Part shown: in pieces, positions 36,039-45,306 of the stretch
Position numbering within the stretch: the stretch's first letter is position 1
How the letters are laid out: each line of letters opens with the position of its first letter
Translations under genes and position numbers: made by a program
From: Nocardia nova SH22a
GTDB lineage: Bacteria > Actinomycetota > Actinomycetes > Mycobacteriales > Mycobacteriaceae
Direction of reading: 5' to 3'
DNA length: 64,000 bases
NCBI RefSeq assembly: GCF_000523235.1
Contig: NZ_CP006850.1
Coordinates: forward strand, 6,200,001 to 6,264,000
Notes under the pieces: model-generated
What the model saw: the letters and a program-made list of their open reading frames with translations, nothing else
Databases searched by the model: none
What the model was told of the DNA's origin: nothing

Positions 36039-37430
36039 ATGGACCTGACCAGCGCCCACGGTCGGCGGGGCGGGCCTACCCGGGCCGGGTCGGCAGCTCC
36101 GGGGCACGACCCCACCCACCCGCCGAAACCGCCCGGCGCGGTACAGCTGGCGGTGAGCCGGTTCGGACGCCGGATCGTCGATCTGATCCACGATCCCGTC
36201 GGCACCCTCCGGCGGCGCATCGAGGAGATGTCCTACGGCTATCCGGTGTCGGTGGTGATCACCGCCGATGTCGCGGTCACGATCGCCGCCATCGCCGCCG
36301 CGGCGCTGCGCAGCCAGTACTTCGCGACCGGGGTGCCGTTCCTGGCGATGCTGCTGCTGTTCGCCTGCTACCCGCTGATGTTCTTCTTCGATCTGGCGCC
36401 GAAACCGATGGTGTTCGGCCTGTCGGCGCTCACCGCGCAGGCGCTGTTCCTGCTGCAGCCGGTGTCACCCGACTGCTCGTCGCTGGTGCTGACGGTGATG
36501 GTGGGCATGATCGCGGCCATCGCGCCCAAGCGGGTGAGCGTGTTCTGGCTGGTGGCCGCGGTCGGGGAGATGCTGATCTTCTACGCGCTCGGCTACGGCG
36601 ATCCGCAGGTCCAGGTGTACGTGGTCGCGATCGTCCTGGGCTGGATGGTCGGGTTGATGTTGCAGTTCCAGCGGCAGTCACTCGATCGGGAGCGGGAGAA
36701 CCAGGAGATCCGCGCGGTGCAGGCCGCCGACGACGAGCGCCGTCGCATCGCCCGCGAGGTACACGATGTGATCGCCCATTCGCTCAGCGTCACACTGCTG
36801 CACCTGACCGCGGCCCGGCACTCGCTCGAAACCGATCGCGATGTGGACGAGGCCATCGACGCCCTGGGCGACGCGGAACGCCTGGGCCGCCAGGCGATGG
36901 CCGATATTCGCCATACGGTGGGGTTGCTGGACCAGCGTCCGTCCGCGACCACTCCGGAACCGGGGCTCGACGACATCGCCGATCTGGTCTCCGATTTCGT
37001 CGGCGCGGGCCTGCCGGTCGACTACACGCTCACCGGTGACACCGGATCGGTGTCACCGTCCACCGGGCTGGCGCTGTACCGCATCAGCCAGGAGTCGCTG
37101 TCGAACATCGCCAAGCACGCACCGGGCGCCGATGCCACGCTCGCCATTGCCGTCACCCGCGCCGAGGTGTCGGTGCGGGTGCGCAACACACTGCCGTCCG
37201 GACCGGCCGCACGCACCGGCCGCGGGATGGGCATCAGCGGGATGCGGCAGCGCACGACGGCGCTGGGCGGCGATCTGTCGGCGGGGCCGAGCGGCGCCGA
37301 TTGGCAGGTCGACGCGCACATCCCGGTGCCGTCGGACCATTGCCGGGTCACCACCGGATTCGAGGACCCGATGGCGCTGGTGCAGGAGGCGATCACCGCG
37401 CTCACCCGTAAACGCCAGGAGGGCACGTGA
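36039..37430 (+). CDS. Sensor histidine kinase (NarL/DesK type)
   Basis: A 463-residue membrane kinase. Five or six membrane segments span about residues 67-205, with no large extracellular domain, so it probably senses within or at the membrane. The HisKA_3 box RRRIAREVHDVIAHSLS has the phospho-accepting His242. The ATPase domain follows (GRGMGISGMRQRTTALGG). Its stop overlaps the response regulator start by 4 nt. Divergent from the ABC exporter group. Confidence 0.92.
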   Translation: MDLTSAHGRRGGPTRAGSAAPGHDPTHPPKPPGAVQLAVSRFGRRIVDLIHDPVGTLRRRIEEMSYGYPVSVVITADVAVTIAAIAAAALRSQYFATGVPFLAMLLLFACYPLMFFFDLAPKPMVFGLSALTAQALFLLQPVSPDCSSLVLTVMVGMIAAIAPKRVSVFWLVAAVGEMLIFYALGYGDPQVQVYVVAIVLGWMVGLMLQFQRQSLDRERENQEIRAVQAADDERRRIAREVHDVIAHSLSVTLLHLTAARHSLETDRDVDEAIDALGDAERLGRQAMADIRHTVGLLDQRPSATTPEPGLDDIADLVSDFVGAGLPVDYTLTGDTGSVSPSTGLALYRISQESLSNIAKHAPGADATLAIAVTRAEVSVRVRNTLPSGPAARTGRGMGISGMRQRTTALGGDLSAGPSGADWQVDAHIPVPSDHCRVTTGFEDPMALVQEAITALTRKRQEGT

Positions 37431-38146
37431 GCGACACAGGAGGGGATGTGAAACCGGGACAGCTGCCGGTCACCGAGACCGAGACCACCAGCGTGCTCGT
37501 CGTCGACGATCAGGAGCTCGTGCGCGGTGGTCTGCGCCGCATCCTGCGCCGCCGCGACGGCTTCGTGGTCACCGAATGCGGTGACGGCGACGAGGTACCG
37601 GCGGCGCTGGCCGAGCACCGGCCGGATGTGGTGCTGATGGATCTGCGGATGAAGCGGGTCGGCGGCATCGACGCCACCCGCCGGTTGCGCGACCGCGAGG
37701 GCGCCCCGCCGGTACTCGTGCTCACCACCTTCGACGACGACAACCTGCTCTCCGGCGCGCTGCGGGCCGGTGCGGCCGGATTCATCCTCAAGGACTCCCC
37801 CGCCGAGGATCTGATCCGCGCGGTGCGCACCGTGGCCGAGGGCGGATCGTGGCTGGACCCGTCGGTCACCGGGCGGGTGCTGTCGGCGTATCGCACCGCC
37901 CGCCCGGTTCCGGCCGGAGGTCACGCGCGGATGCGGGAACTCACCGCGCGCGAACTCGAGGTGCTCACGCTGATCGGGCGCGGCCGGGTCAATTCCGAGA
38001 TCGCCGACGAGCTCGGTATCTCGGAAGTGACGGTAAAGAGCCACGTAGGACATATTTTCGGCAAGCTCGGGTTACGGGATCGCGCCGCCGCGATCGTGTT
38101 CGCGTTTGACCACGGCGTGGTCGCACCCGGAGAATCGGCGTTCTGA
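37427..38146 (+). CDS. LuxR-type response regulator
   Basis: A 239-residue NarL-family regulator. Receiver domain phosphorylation site Asp72 in VVLMDLRM, conserved Lys in FILKDSP; the C-terminal LuxR helix-turn-helix reads ELTARELEVLTLIGRGRVNSEIADELGISEVTVKSHV. Cognate of the kinase at 36039-37430 by overlap. Likely DNA sites are the palindrome at 35964-35981 or nearby; unproven. Confidence 0.93.
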   Translation: MSDTGGDVKPGQLPVTETETTSVLVVDDQELVRGGLRRILRRRDGFVVTECGDGDEVPAALAEHRPDVVLMDLRMKRVGGIDATRRLRDREGAPPVLVLTTFDDDNLLSGALRAGAAGFILKDSPAEDLIRAVRTVAEGGSWLDPSVTGRVLSAYRTARPVPAGGHARMRELTARELEVLTLIGRGRVNSEIADELGISEVTVKSHVGHIFGKLGLRDRAAAIVFAFDHGVVAPGESAF

Positions 38147-38212
38147 GGGGCAGGCAACCCGGTGCGGCGCCGGGCAGGTTGGCCACCTTGCCCAGGAGTT
38201 GGAGGTTCACCG

Positions 38213-40948
38213 GTGGAAGTGCCGAGATCCCTGGCCGGTACCAGGTTCGGCCCGTACGAGGTGCGTTCGCTGCTCGGTCGCGGCGGTATGGGTGAGGTCT
38301 ACGAGGCGTTCGACACCGGCCGGGATCGTGTCGTCGCACTGAAGGTCCTGCCCGAGCAACTCGCCATGGACCCCACCTACGCGGACCGTTTCCGCCGGGA
38401 GTCGCAAGCGGTGTCCGGGCTGGCCGAACCGCACATCGTTCCCGTCCACGATTCCGGTGAGATCGGCGGCGTGCTGTTCGTCGACATGCGGCTGGTGCGC
38501 GGGGAGAGCCTGCGCACGCTGCTGCGACGGCAGGGGAAGCTGGCGCCGGACCGGGCGGTCGCGATCATCGAACAGGTGGCCGCCGCACTCGACGCCGCCC
38601 ACACCGCCGGGCTCACCCATCGCGATGTGAAACCCGCCAATGTCCTCGTGACCCCCTCGGATTTCGCCTATCTGACCGATTTCGGAATCGCCCGCAGCGA
38701 CGGTGAATCCGCGGTCACCACCGCGGGCCACGCCGCCGGCACCTACACCTACATGGCGCCGGAGCGCTTCGACTCCGGCCCGATCACCGCGCGCGCCGAC
38801 ATCTATTCGCTGGCCTGCGTGCTCTACGAATGCCTCACCGGCGCGACACCGTTCTCCGCGCAGAGCGTGAGCGTGCTGATCCGCTCCCACCTGTCCGAGC
38901 CACCGCCGCGGCCGAGCGCCGAGCGCGGCGATGTCCCGGCGGCGATGGACGCGGTGATCGCGCGCGCGATGGCGAAGGCACCGGCCGACCGGTACCAGAC
39001 CGCGGGCCAGTTCACCGCCGCGGCGCGAGCGGCACTGGCCGCGGGTGCCGAGCCGGACACCACCGCCGACCCGCCCACGACGATCTTCGGCGCGGAACTG
39101 CTCGCGGACCCGCCGCCCGCCACGACGTCGCCGCGCCCGGCCGGGCCGGCGGCGGGCGAGGTGGCGGCCGCGGGCGCGAGCGATTATCGCCGCGAACCGG
39201 AACCGACGACGTTCCAGCCGTTCGGCCCCGAGGGGCCCACCATCGCGGCGAACTTCCAGCCGCGCGGGCGCGGCGCCACCGAGGCGTCACCGCCGGACGC
39301 TCCGGCCGCGACCACCCCGAAGGTCCTGAATTCGACTGCCGCGCAATCAGTTCCGGAGACGCCGCAGCCTCGTGCGAATCGCGGCGAGGCTCCCCCGGCG
39401 ACCTCACCCGCGTACGAGACCACCGGAACGCTGCGCATCATCGCGCCGCCGGACAAGGACGAGCTGGACACCACCGGCGATCTGCCGATCATCCATCCGT
39501 CCGATCCCACGTCGGTGAAACCGGGCGAATTCCACTTCACCCCGCTGCAGGAGGGCGCGGCTTCGCACACGCCCGGCCGCCCGCAGGCATCCACGCCGTC
39601 GCGCCCGGCGGCCGAGCCGGTCCGCGCCAACGGCGTCGTCGGCGGCTACGACGAACCGGCCGACGACGCGACCGGCGATCCGGAACCCGTCACCGATCCA
39701 CGCACGGAACTGCTGGATCCGGCACAACTGCGCGCCGACGCCCGATCCGGTTACGGCGCCGGTGGCCCGGCACCGGGCGCCCGGTCCGCGACGACGTCCG
39801 GCGGAGACACCCAGTTCCTGGACATATCAGGGCCCGGCACCGGCGCGGACACCCGCTTCCAGGATGCCCCCGGCATTGGCACGGACACTCGCTTCCAGGA
39901 CGCACCGGGCACCAGCGGAGACACTCGATTCCTGCCGCTGCCCGATCGCGGCACCGGCGCCCGCGACACCCGATTCCAGGACATGCCCGAATACGGCACA
40001 GGTGCGAGTGGGAACACTCGATTCCAGGACGCCCCCGGTGCAGGCGGGGACACGCAATTCCTGGCTCTACCCGACCGCGGCACGGGCAAGGGGGGAGATA
40101 CCCAGTTCCTGGATCTCGCGGGCCTGAACGGCGAACGTTCCTTCGACGACAGTGACGGCCGTCGGGACGACTCCCGTTACGACGACTCGGATTACGACGA
40201 TTCCGAATACGCCTACGACGACTCCGGATACGACACCGACTACGACGATCACCGTGACGCGGCGTACGGCGTCGGCTATCGCGACGAGTACGACGACTCC
40301 GACGAGGGCGTCATCCGGCGCTACGAGGACGATCTGCGCTACGCCGAACCCGCGGCGCATGCGGACGACGCCGAAGACGGATTCGCCTTCGGCGCAGCGG
40401 ATCACGACGACCCCGCCCCCGCGAAGCGCTCCCGTTCGGTAGCGGTTCCGGTGGTCCTGGGCGTGCTCGGGGCGGCCGTCCTCGCCGGGATCGGCGTCGT
40501 CGGCTGGCAGGCGTTCGGTTCCTCGTCGAGCTCGGATCGCCCGGCCACCGCGGCGGCGCAGGTCGCCCCGGCCACCGCGACTCCCCGGCAGGCTGCCGTG
40601 CCCACGGCCGGGCCGACCTCGACCACCGCGCCCACCACGAGCGGCAGCGCCTCGGCCCTGCCGGTGGGCGCCAAACAGTGTTCGGCGACTTCCGGATCGG
40701 ACAGTTCGTTCGGCAAGGCGGCGACCGGAACCGCGGTCACCACCTGCGGATTCGCCGAAGCGGTCCGCGAGGCGTACGCCACGTCCGCGGAGTCGCACGG
40801 TGCGACCAGCGCGGCCAGCGCCGATGCCAGCACCTCGATCATCGCGGTGAGCCCGGCGACCGGTCAGTCCTACCCGATGACCTGCACCAACTCCGGCAAA
40901 TATGTCACCTGCACCGGTGGCGACAACGCGGTGGTCTATGTCTATTGA
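38213..40948 (+). CDS. Transmembrane Ser/Thr protein kinase
   Basis: A 911-residue kinase. The N-terminal domain has the G-loop LGRGGMGEV (21-29), Lys44, HRDVKPAN with catalytic Asp138, and DFG Asp156. A 450-residue Pro/Ala/Thr linker follows. Its distal part has about nine T(R/Q)F(Q/L)-type repeats (nt 39800-40110, for example DTRFQDAPG and DTQFLDL) and an Asp/Tyr-rich stretch. One membrane helix is near residues 743-765, then a short extracellular domain with four cysteines. GTG at 38213 follows GGAGG by 7 nt. Its 3' end overlaps the next gene. Confidence 0.9.
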   Translation: MEVPRSLAGTRFGPYEVRSLLGRGGMGEVYEAFDTGRDRVVALKVLPEQLAMDPTYADRFRRESQAVSGLAEPHIVPVHDSGEIGGVLFVDMRLVRGESLRTLLRRQGKLAPDRAVAIIEQVAAALDAAHTAGLTHRDVKPANVLVTPSDFAYLTDFGIARSDGESAVTTAGHAAGTYTYMAPERFDSGPITARADIYSLACVLYECLTGATPFSAQSVSVLIRSHLSEPPPRPSAERGDVPAAMDAVIARAMAKAPADRYQTAGQFTAAARAALAAGAEPDTTADPPTTIFGAELLADPPPATTSPRPAGPAAGEVAAAGASDYRREPEPTTFQPFGPEGPTIAANFQPRGRGATEASPPDAPAATTPKVLNSTAAQSVPETPQPRANRGEAPPATSPAYETTGTLRIIAPPDKDELDTTGDLPIIHPSDPTSVKPGEFHFTPLQEGAASHTPGRPQASTPSRPAAEPVRANGVVGGYDEPADDATGDPEPVTDPRTELLDPAQLRADARSGYGAGGPAPGARSATTSGGDTQFLDISGPGTGADTRFQDAPGIGTDTRFQDAPGTSGDTRFLPLPDRGTGARDTRFQDMPEYGTGASGNTRFQDAPGAGGDTQFLALPDRGTGKGGDTQFLDLAGLNGERSFDDSDGRRDDSRYDDSDYDDSEYAYDDSGYDTDYDDHRDAAYGVGYRDEYDDSDEGVIRRYEDDLRYAEPAAHADDAEDGFAFGAADHDDPAPAKRSRSVAVPVVLGVLGAAVLAGIGVVGWQAFGSSSSSDRPATAAAQVAPATATPRQAAVPTAGPTSTTAPTTSGSASALPVGAKQCSATSGSDSSFGKAATGTAVTTCGFAEAVREAYATSAESHGATSAASADASTSIIAVSPATGQSYPMTCTNSGKYVTCTGGDNAVVYVY

Positions 40949-41858
40949 CCCGACGCCCACCGGGCGCCTGGGTTTGCGGCGGTTGTTCACGGCAGGTTTG
41001 GCACTTCTCGTTTCGGCATGTTCGGCACACACGGTGGCGATCGGGACCGACCCGATCGCTTCCGGACCGGTCACGGAAATGGTTCGCCCGGCACCGGCTC
41101 CCGACAAGGCGCTCACACTCCCCGGCGGTCTCGTCGCGGACTTCGCGAAATTACAGGGCGAACTCCCCGGGCACATGGGCCTGGCGGTGGCCGCCGTCGG
41201 CAGCGACCGGGTCCTGACCGTCGGCGACTGGAGTACCGGGATCGCGTGGTCCACGATCAAGGTGCCGATCGCGCTGGCGGCGCTGCGCCGCGATCCGGTG
41301 GGCCTGGCCGACACCGCGCGCGCGGCGATCACCGAATCCGACAACGATGCGGCACAGGCACTCTGGATCGCACTGGGCGGTGGTGAACCCGCCGCGGAAG
41401 CGGTGGAGGCGGTGCTGCGCGAGGCCGGTGACACCACCACCGATGTCGCCGATCGGCACAATCCGGATGCCGCCCAGTCCATCGACGACCCCATGGTCTT
41501 CGGCGCCACCCCGTGGAGCCTGACCGATCAGCTGCGCTTCGCCGCACATCTGCCGTGCCTGCGCAACGCGTCCCGGGTGGTGGATCTGATGCAGCAGATC
41601 ACCGAGAGCCAGAGCTGGGGTCTGGGCTCGTTCGTGGGCGCGGAGTTCAAGGGCGGCTGGGGCCCCGACGACGATACCGGCGCGTATCTGGTCCGCCAGT
41701 TCGGCCTGATCCCGACCTGGTCGGGTCAGCTCGCGATCGCCATTGCCGCCCAACCGGATTCGGGTAGCTACGACGATGCCGTCACGATGATGGACCGGAT
41801 GGCGGCGGTGGTCGCCAAACATGTCCACGAACTGCGCGGTGGCGAGTGCACGGCGTGA
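40938..41858 (+). CDS. Beta-lactamase-fold lipoprotein 1
   Basis: A 306-residue lipoprotein (lipobox LVSAC) with a class A serine beta-lactamase/penicillin-binding fold. Motifs are in order: SxxK in WSTIKVP, SDN in ITESDNDAA, and KGGWG in place of KTG. The omega-loop Glu166 of true beta-lactamases is not evident, so peptidase-like or non-hydrolytic function is possible. The ATG at 40938 overlaps the kinase gene by 11 nt. A tandem paralogue follows. Confidence 0.78.
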   Translation: MSIDPTPTGRLGLRRLFTAGLALLVSACSAHTVAIGTDPIASGPVTEMVRPAPAPDKALTLPGGLVADFAKLQGELPGHMGLAVAAVGSDRVLTVGDWSTGIAWSTIKVPIALAALRRDPVGLADTARAAITESDNDAAQALWIALGGGEPAAEAVEAVLREAGDTTTDVADRHNPDAAQSIDDPMVFGATPWSLTDQLRFAAHLPCLRNASRVVDLMQQITESQSWGLGSFVGAEFKGGWGPDDDTGAYLVRQFGLIPTWSGQLAIAIAAQPDSGSYDDAVTMMDRMAAVVAKHVHELRGGECTA

Positions 41859-41980
41859 GTCGGCGTCGCATATGCGCCGGTGGCGGCCGATGCATTTGAC
41901 CCGCGCCGCGCGAGGCCACAGAATTCCACGTCTGACGGGTGGTGTCATCACGGGCCGCCCGGAGATGTGGAGGTGAACGG

Positions 41981-42910
41981 GTGCACGCATCACCCCGGCG
42001 GCAGCACCGGCCCGATTCGTCGAGAACGCAGCGGGCCAAAGGTTTTCGTCACGCAGTCGCCGCGGCCGCACTGACGTTACTACTCGGTTCGGCCGCCTGC
42101 TCGACCCCCGCCGACACCGCGTCGGCGACCACCACCACCTCGGCATTACCGTCCGCCTCCGCCGCCCCGACCACGATGTTCGCACTGCCGGGCTCGCTGG
42201 CGGCCGATTTCACCACGCTGCGGCCGAGCCTGGACGGCCACGCCGGAATGGCCATCATGGCGGTCGGCGGACAGCGCATCGCCCAGATGGGCGACTGGAC
42301 CTCCGGACCGGCCTGGTCGACGATGAAAGTCCCGCTGACCCTTGCGGTTCTGCGCACCAACGGCAATACCAGCACCTATCAGATGTCGGCGGCCATCACC
42401 GAGTCCGACAACTCCGCCGCCGACGGGCTGTGGCAGTCGCTGGGCGCCCCCGATGCGGCGGCCCGCGCGGTCCAGGGCGTGCTGCGCGAGGGCGGTGATT
42501 CCACGACCACCGTGCCCGCGACCCGCGCCCGCGCCGAGTACTCGGCCTTCGGACAGGCCGACTGGGCCCTGGGCGATCAGGTGCGCTTCGCGGCACAGCT
42601 GCCCTGCCTGCCCGACGCCGACACCGTCACCACGCTGATGGGCAAGGTGGTCTGGGGTCAGCAGTGGGGCCTCGGACATCTCGACAACGCCCGGTTCAAG
42701 GGCGGCTGGGGTCCGGACCCGAACGGCAGCTATCTGGTCCGCCAATTCGGCCTGCTGACCACACCGAACGGCGATGTGGCGATTGCCCTTGCGGCACAGG
42801 CGACCTCGGGCACCTTCGACGACGGCACCCAGATCCTGAACAAGATGTCCGGGCTGCTGACCAAACATCTCAACGATCTCCCCGCCGGGCACTGCGCCCG
42901 GGCGCAGTGA
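41981..42910 (+). CDS. Beta-lactamase-fold lipoprotein 2
   Basis: A 309-residue paralogue of the previous gene, similar along its length: WSTMKVP (SxxK), ITESDNSAA (SDN), FKGGWG, plus YLVRQFGL near the end. The signal peptide ends in GSAAC. The GTG at 41981 is 7 nt after GGAGG. Tandem duplication with a shared, unusual K-G-G motif suggests two related cell-wall enzymes or sensors linked to the kinase. Substrate unknown. Confidence 0.77.
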   Translation: MHASPRRQHRPDSSRTQRAKGFRHAVAAAALTLLLGSAACSTPADTASATTTTSALPSASAAPTTMFALPGSLAADFTTLRPSLDGHAGMAIMAVGGQRIAQMGDWTSGPAWSTMKVPLTLAVLRTNGNTSTYQMSAAITESDNSAADGLWQSLGAPDAAARAVQGVLREGGDSTTTVPATRARAEYSAFGQADWALGDQVRFAAQLPCLPDADTVTTLMGKVVWGQQWGLGHLDNARFKGGWGPDPNGSYLVRQFGLLTTPNGDVAIALAAQATSGTFDDGTQILNKMSGLLTKHLNDLPAGHCARAQ

Positions 42911-42996
42911 GCACTGTCTGTGGTAGCCGGTTGCTGTAACCCATGGTTAACGGGGGCGGGGCTGCGGCGCGCGGCCGGACGCGGCAAGATAGCGGC

Positions 42997-44028
42997 ATGC
43001 GCATCGGAGTCTTGACCGGAGGCGGGGACTGCCCAGGCTTGAACGCGGTCATCCGAGCTGTCGTCCGCACCGCGAACGGCCGCTACGGGGACGCGATAGT
43101 CGGCTTCCAGGACGGCTGGCGCGGCTTACTCGAGGATCGCAAGATCCAGATCCAGAACGACGACCGCACCGACCGCATCCTCACCAAGGGCGGCACCATC
43201 CTCGGCACCGCCCGCACCAATCCGGAGGTGCTTCGGGAGGGCCTGGGGCGGGTCAAACGCACCCTCGACGACAACGGCATCGACGCGCTCGTGCCGATCG
43301 GCGGCGAGGGCACCCTGACCGCCGCGCACTGGCTGTCCGAGGAAGGGGTGCCGGTGGTCGGTGTCCCGAAGACCATCGACAACGACATCGACCACACCGA
43401 TACGACCTTCGGTCACGACACCGCGGTCAGCATCGCCACCGACGCCATCGACCGGCTGCACACCACCGCCGAGTCGCATCAGCGCGTCATGCTGGTGGAG
43501 GTGATGGGCCGCCATGCCGGGTGGATCGCGATGAACTCCGGAATCGCCTCCGGCGCCCATCTGACCCTGGTCCCCGAGGTGCCCTTCGACGTCGACGAGG
43601 TGTGCACCATGATCAAACGCCGCTTCCAGCGCGGCGACTCGCATTTCATCTGTGTGGTGGCCGAGGGCGCGAAACCGGCGGAGGGCTCGTTCCACCTGCG
43701 TGAGGGTGGTGTGGACGAATACGGGCACGAGCGGTTCACCGGGGTCGCGCATCAGCTCGGGGTGGAGATCGAACGCCGGATCGGCAAGGAGGTCCGCACC
43801 ACCGTGCTCGGCCATGTGCAGCGCGGCGGTAGCCCCACGCCCTACGACCGGGTGCTCGCGACCCGGTTCGGCCTGCACGCCGCCGAGGCCGTCCATCACG
43901 GGCACTTCGGTCAGATGGTCGCCCTCCACGGCACCGAGATCGGCCTGGTGTCGCTCGCGGAGGCCACCAAACAGCTCAAGCTGGTGCCGCCGGACCGGCA
44001 TGCGGAGGCGGCGGCGTTCTTCGGGTGA
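42997..44028 (+). CDS. pfkA: 6-phosphofructokinase
   Basis: A 343-residue phosphofructokinase that makes fructose 1,6-bisphosphate in glycolysis. Motifs: [45 protein letters not shown]. The Gly in GGEGT favours ATP, while the Lys in PKTIDND is the residue seen in PPi-type enzymes; this mixed pair is known in actinobacterial group III ATP enzymes. Its orientation is opposite to gatB and gatA, unlike Rv3010c. Confidence 0.95.
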   Translation: MRIGVLTGGGDCPGLNAVIRAVVRTANGRYGDAIVGFQDGWRGLLEDRKIQIQNDDRTDRILTKGGTILGTARTNPEVLREGLGRVKRTLDDNGIDALVPIGGEGTLTAAHWLSEEGVPVVGVPKTIDNDIDHTDTTFGHDTAVSIATDAIDRLHTTAESHQRVMLVEVMGRHAGWIAMNSGIASGAHLTLVPEVPFDVDEVCTMIKRRFQRGDSHFICVVAEGAKPAEGSFHLREGGVDEYGHERFTGVAHQLGVEIERRIGKEVRTTVLGHVQRGGSPTPYDRVLATRFGLHAAEAVHHGHFGQMVALHGTEIGLVSLAEATKQLKLVPPDRHAEAAAFFG

Positions 44029-44061
44029 GCCGATACTCGGTGAGCGCCGCCGCCGACCGGA

Positions 44062-45306
44062 TCAGCCGGTCACCGTCTCCGATACCGCTGCGGCCTCCCG
44101 GGGCGCGTCTGCGTCCGCGGCCCTGTCGGCGTCCGCGGCTGCGTGCGTATCGGCGTCGGCGGCCGTGTCGGTGTTCGTGTCATGGCGCTCACCCGTCTCG
44201 TCCCCGCTGCGATCGCGGTAGCGCAGCAGCGCCCACAGCAGCACCGCCTCGGCGATCGCGGTGAACACGGTCAGGAACTGGCTGAAGTAGCTGGCGAACA
44301 CATTGACCACGGTCAGCGACACGACACTGGTCCAGATCCCCAGCCGCACACCGCGTTCCTCGTCCCCACGCAACCACACGACCGCGCCCGCGACACAGCC
44401 GATCCCGACCACCGCCTCGGCAACAGCGGCGATTCCCAGCCCCGACAACGCTTTCCAGCCGTGCCCGTCGGTGACGTCGAGCATGTGATCGAGTTCCGAC
44501 CACGGTGAGGACCAGCCGGAGATCACGACCACGGCCATCACCAGCCGCAGCAACGTCCACAGACCGTGCCCCAGCAGTACCGCGACGAGCAGCATCCGCA
44601 CCAGCGGCAACGGCAGCAGTCGCCGTTCGGCGCCGCGGGCGAATCGCAGGACGCGGGCGGTCACGGGCGGCTCGGGATCGCACGGCACCGCGTGCAGGTA
44701 GGTGCGCAGGGCGGCGGCCAGATCGCGACCCGGCTCACCGAGGCGGTCCACCCGCACCCGATCCAGTTCGGCGAGAAGGGTTTCGCGACGACGGCTGGTC
44801 ATCCGCGCGCCGACCATGTCGCCGACCTCCTCGGTCAGCGCGCCCAGCATCAGATCCGCCGACCGCAGCCGCCTGCTCGCGGCGTACCGCGCGGCCGCGA
44901 CGACGATCAGGAAGGCCAGATAGATGATCGGCGCCGCCAGCGGGAAGAAGTAGTCGTTGTCGGCGGTGATGAACTTCCCGACCTCGTCGATGAACAGCCC
45001 CAGCCCCACGCCCGCGAGGATCGCCGCCCACACGATCGCTGTGCGCCCCGACGACATCAGTTGCAGCACACAGGAAATCACCAGCAGCAGGCCGCCGAAC
45101 AGGGCGTGCGCGATGTGATAGGTGCTACCGCCGATCTTGGGATATCCCGACGCCATCAGATAGAGCCGGGTGATCACCACCGTCATGCCGAATCCGATGG
45201 CCATCAACGTGACCAGGCGCCCGGCATCGGGCCGCCACTGCATCCTCATCCGCGTACCGGGCACGCGATCCACCTTTTCCGCTAGGTCATCGGCAACTTG
45301 TTGCAC
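44062..45306 (-). CDS. Polytopic membrane protein, unknown function
   Basis: A protein of about 400 residues with eight or so membrane segments in two groups split by a cytoplasmic region (about residues 155-225, SRRRETLLAELDRVRVDRL). The C-terminal tail is Ala/Asp-rich (ADADTHAAADADRAADADA) and likely disordered. The start may be 45306, which overlaps the kinase gene upstream, or the ATG at 45243. I recognise no named family. Association with the upstream kinase gene in one operon suggests it may be its membrane partner or substrate. Confidence 0.75.
   Translation of the reverse strand: MQQVADDLAEKVDRVPGTRMRMQWRPDAGRLVTLMAIGFGMTVVITRLYLMASGYPKIGGSTYHIAHALFGGLLLVISCVLQLMSSGRTAIVWAAILAGVGLGLFIDEVGKFITADNDYFFPLAAPIIYLAFLIVVAAARYAASRRLRSADLMLGALTEEVGDMVGARMTSRRRETLLAELDRVRVDRLGEPGRDLAAALRTYLHAVPCDPEPPVTARVLRFARGAERRLLPLPLVRMLLVAVLLGHGLWTLLRLVMAVVVISGWSSPWSELDHMLDVTDGHGWKALSGLGIAAVAEAVVGIGCVAGAVVWLRGDEERGVRLGIWTSVVSLTVVNVFASYFSQFLTVFTAIAEAVLLWALLRYRDRSGDETGERHDTNTDTAADADTHAAADADRAADADAPREAAAVSETVTG

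Noticed and set aside
39795..40110. Tandem DNA repeats considered as a CRISPR array
   Set aside because: The units are imperfect, in frame and part of the kinase linker, with no unique spacers.
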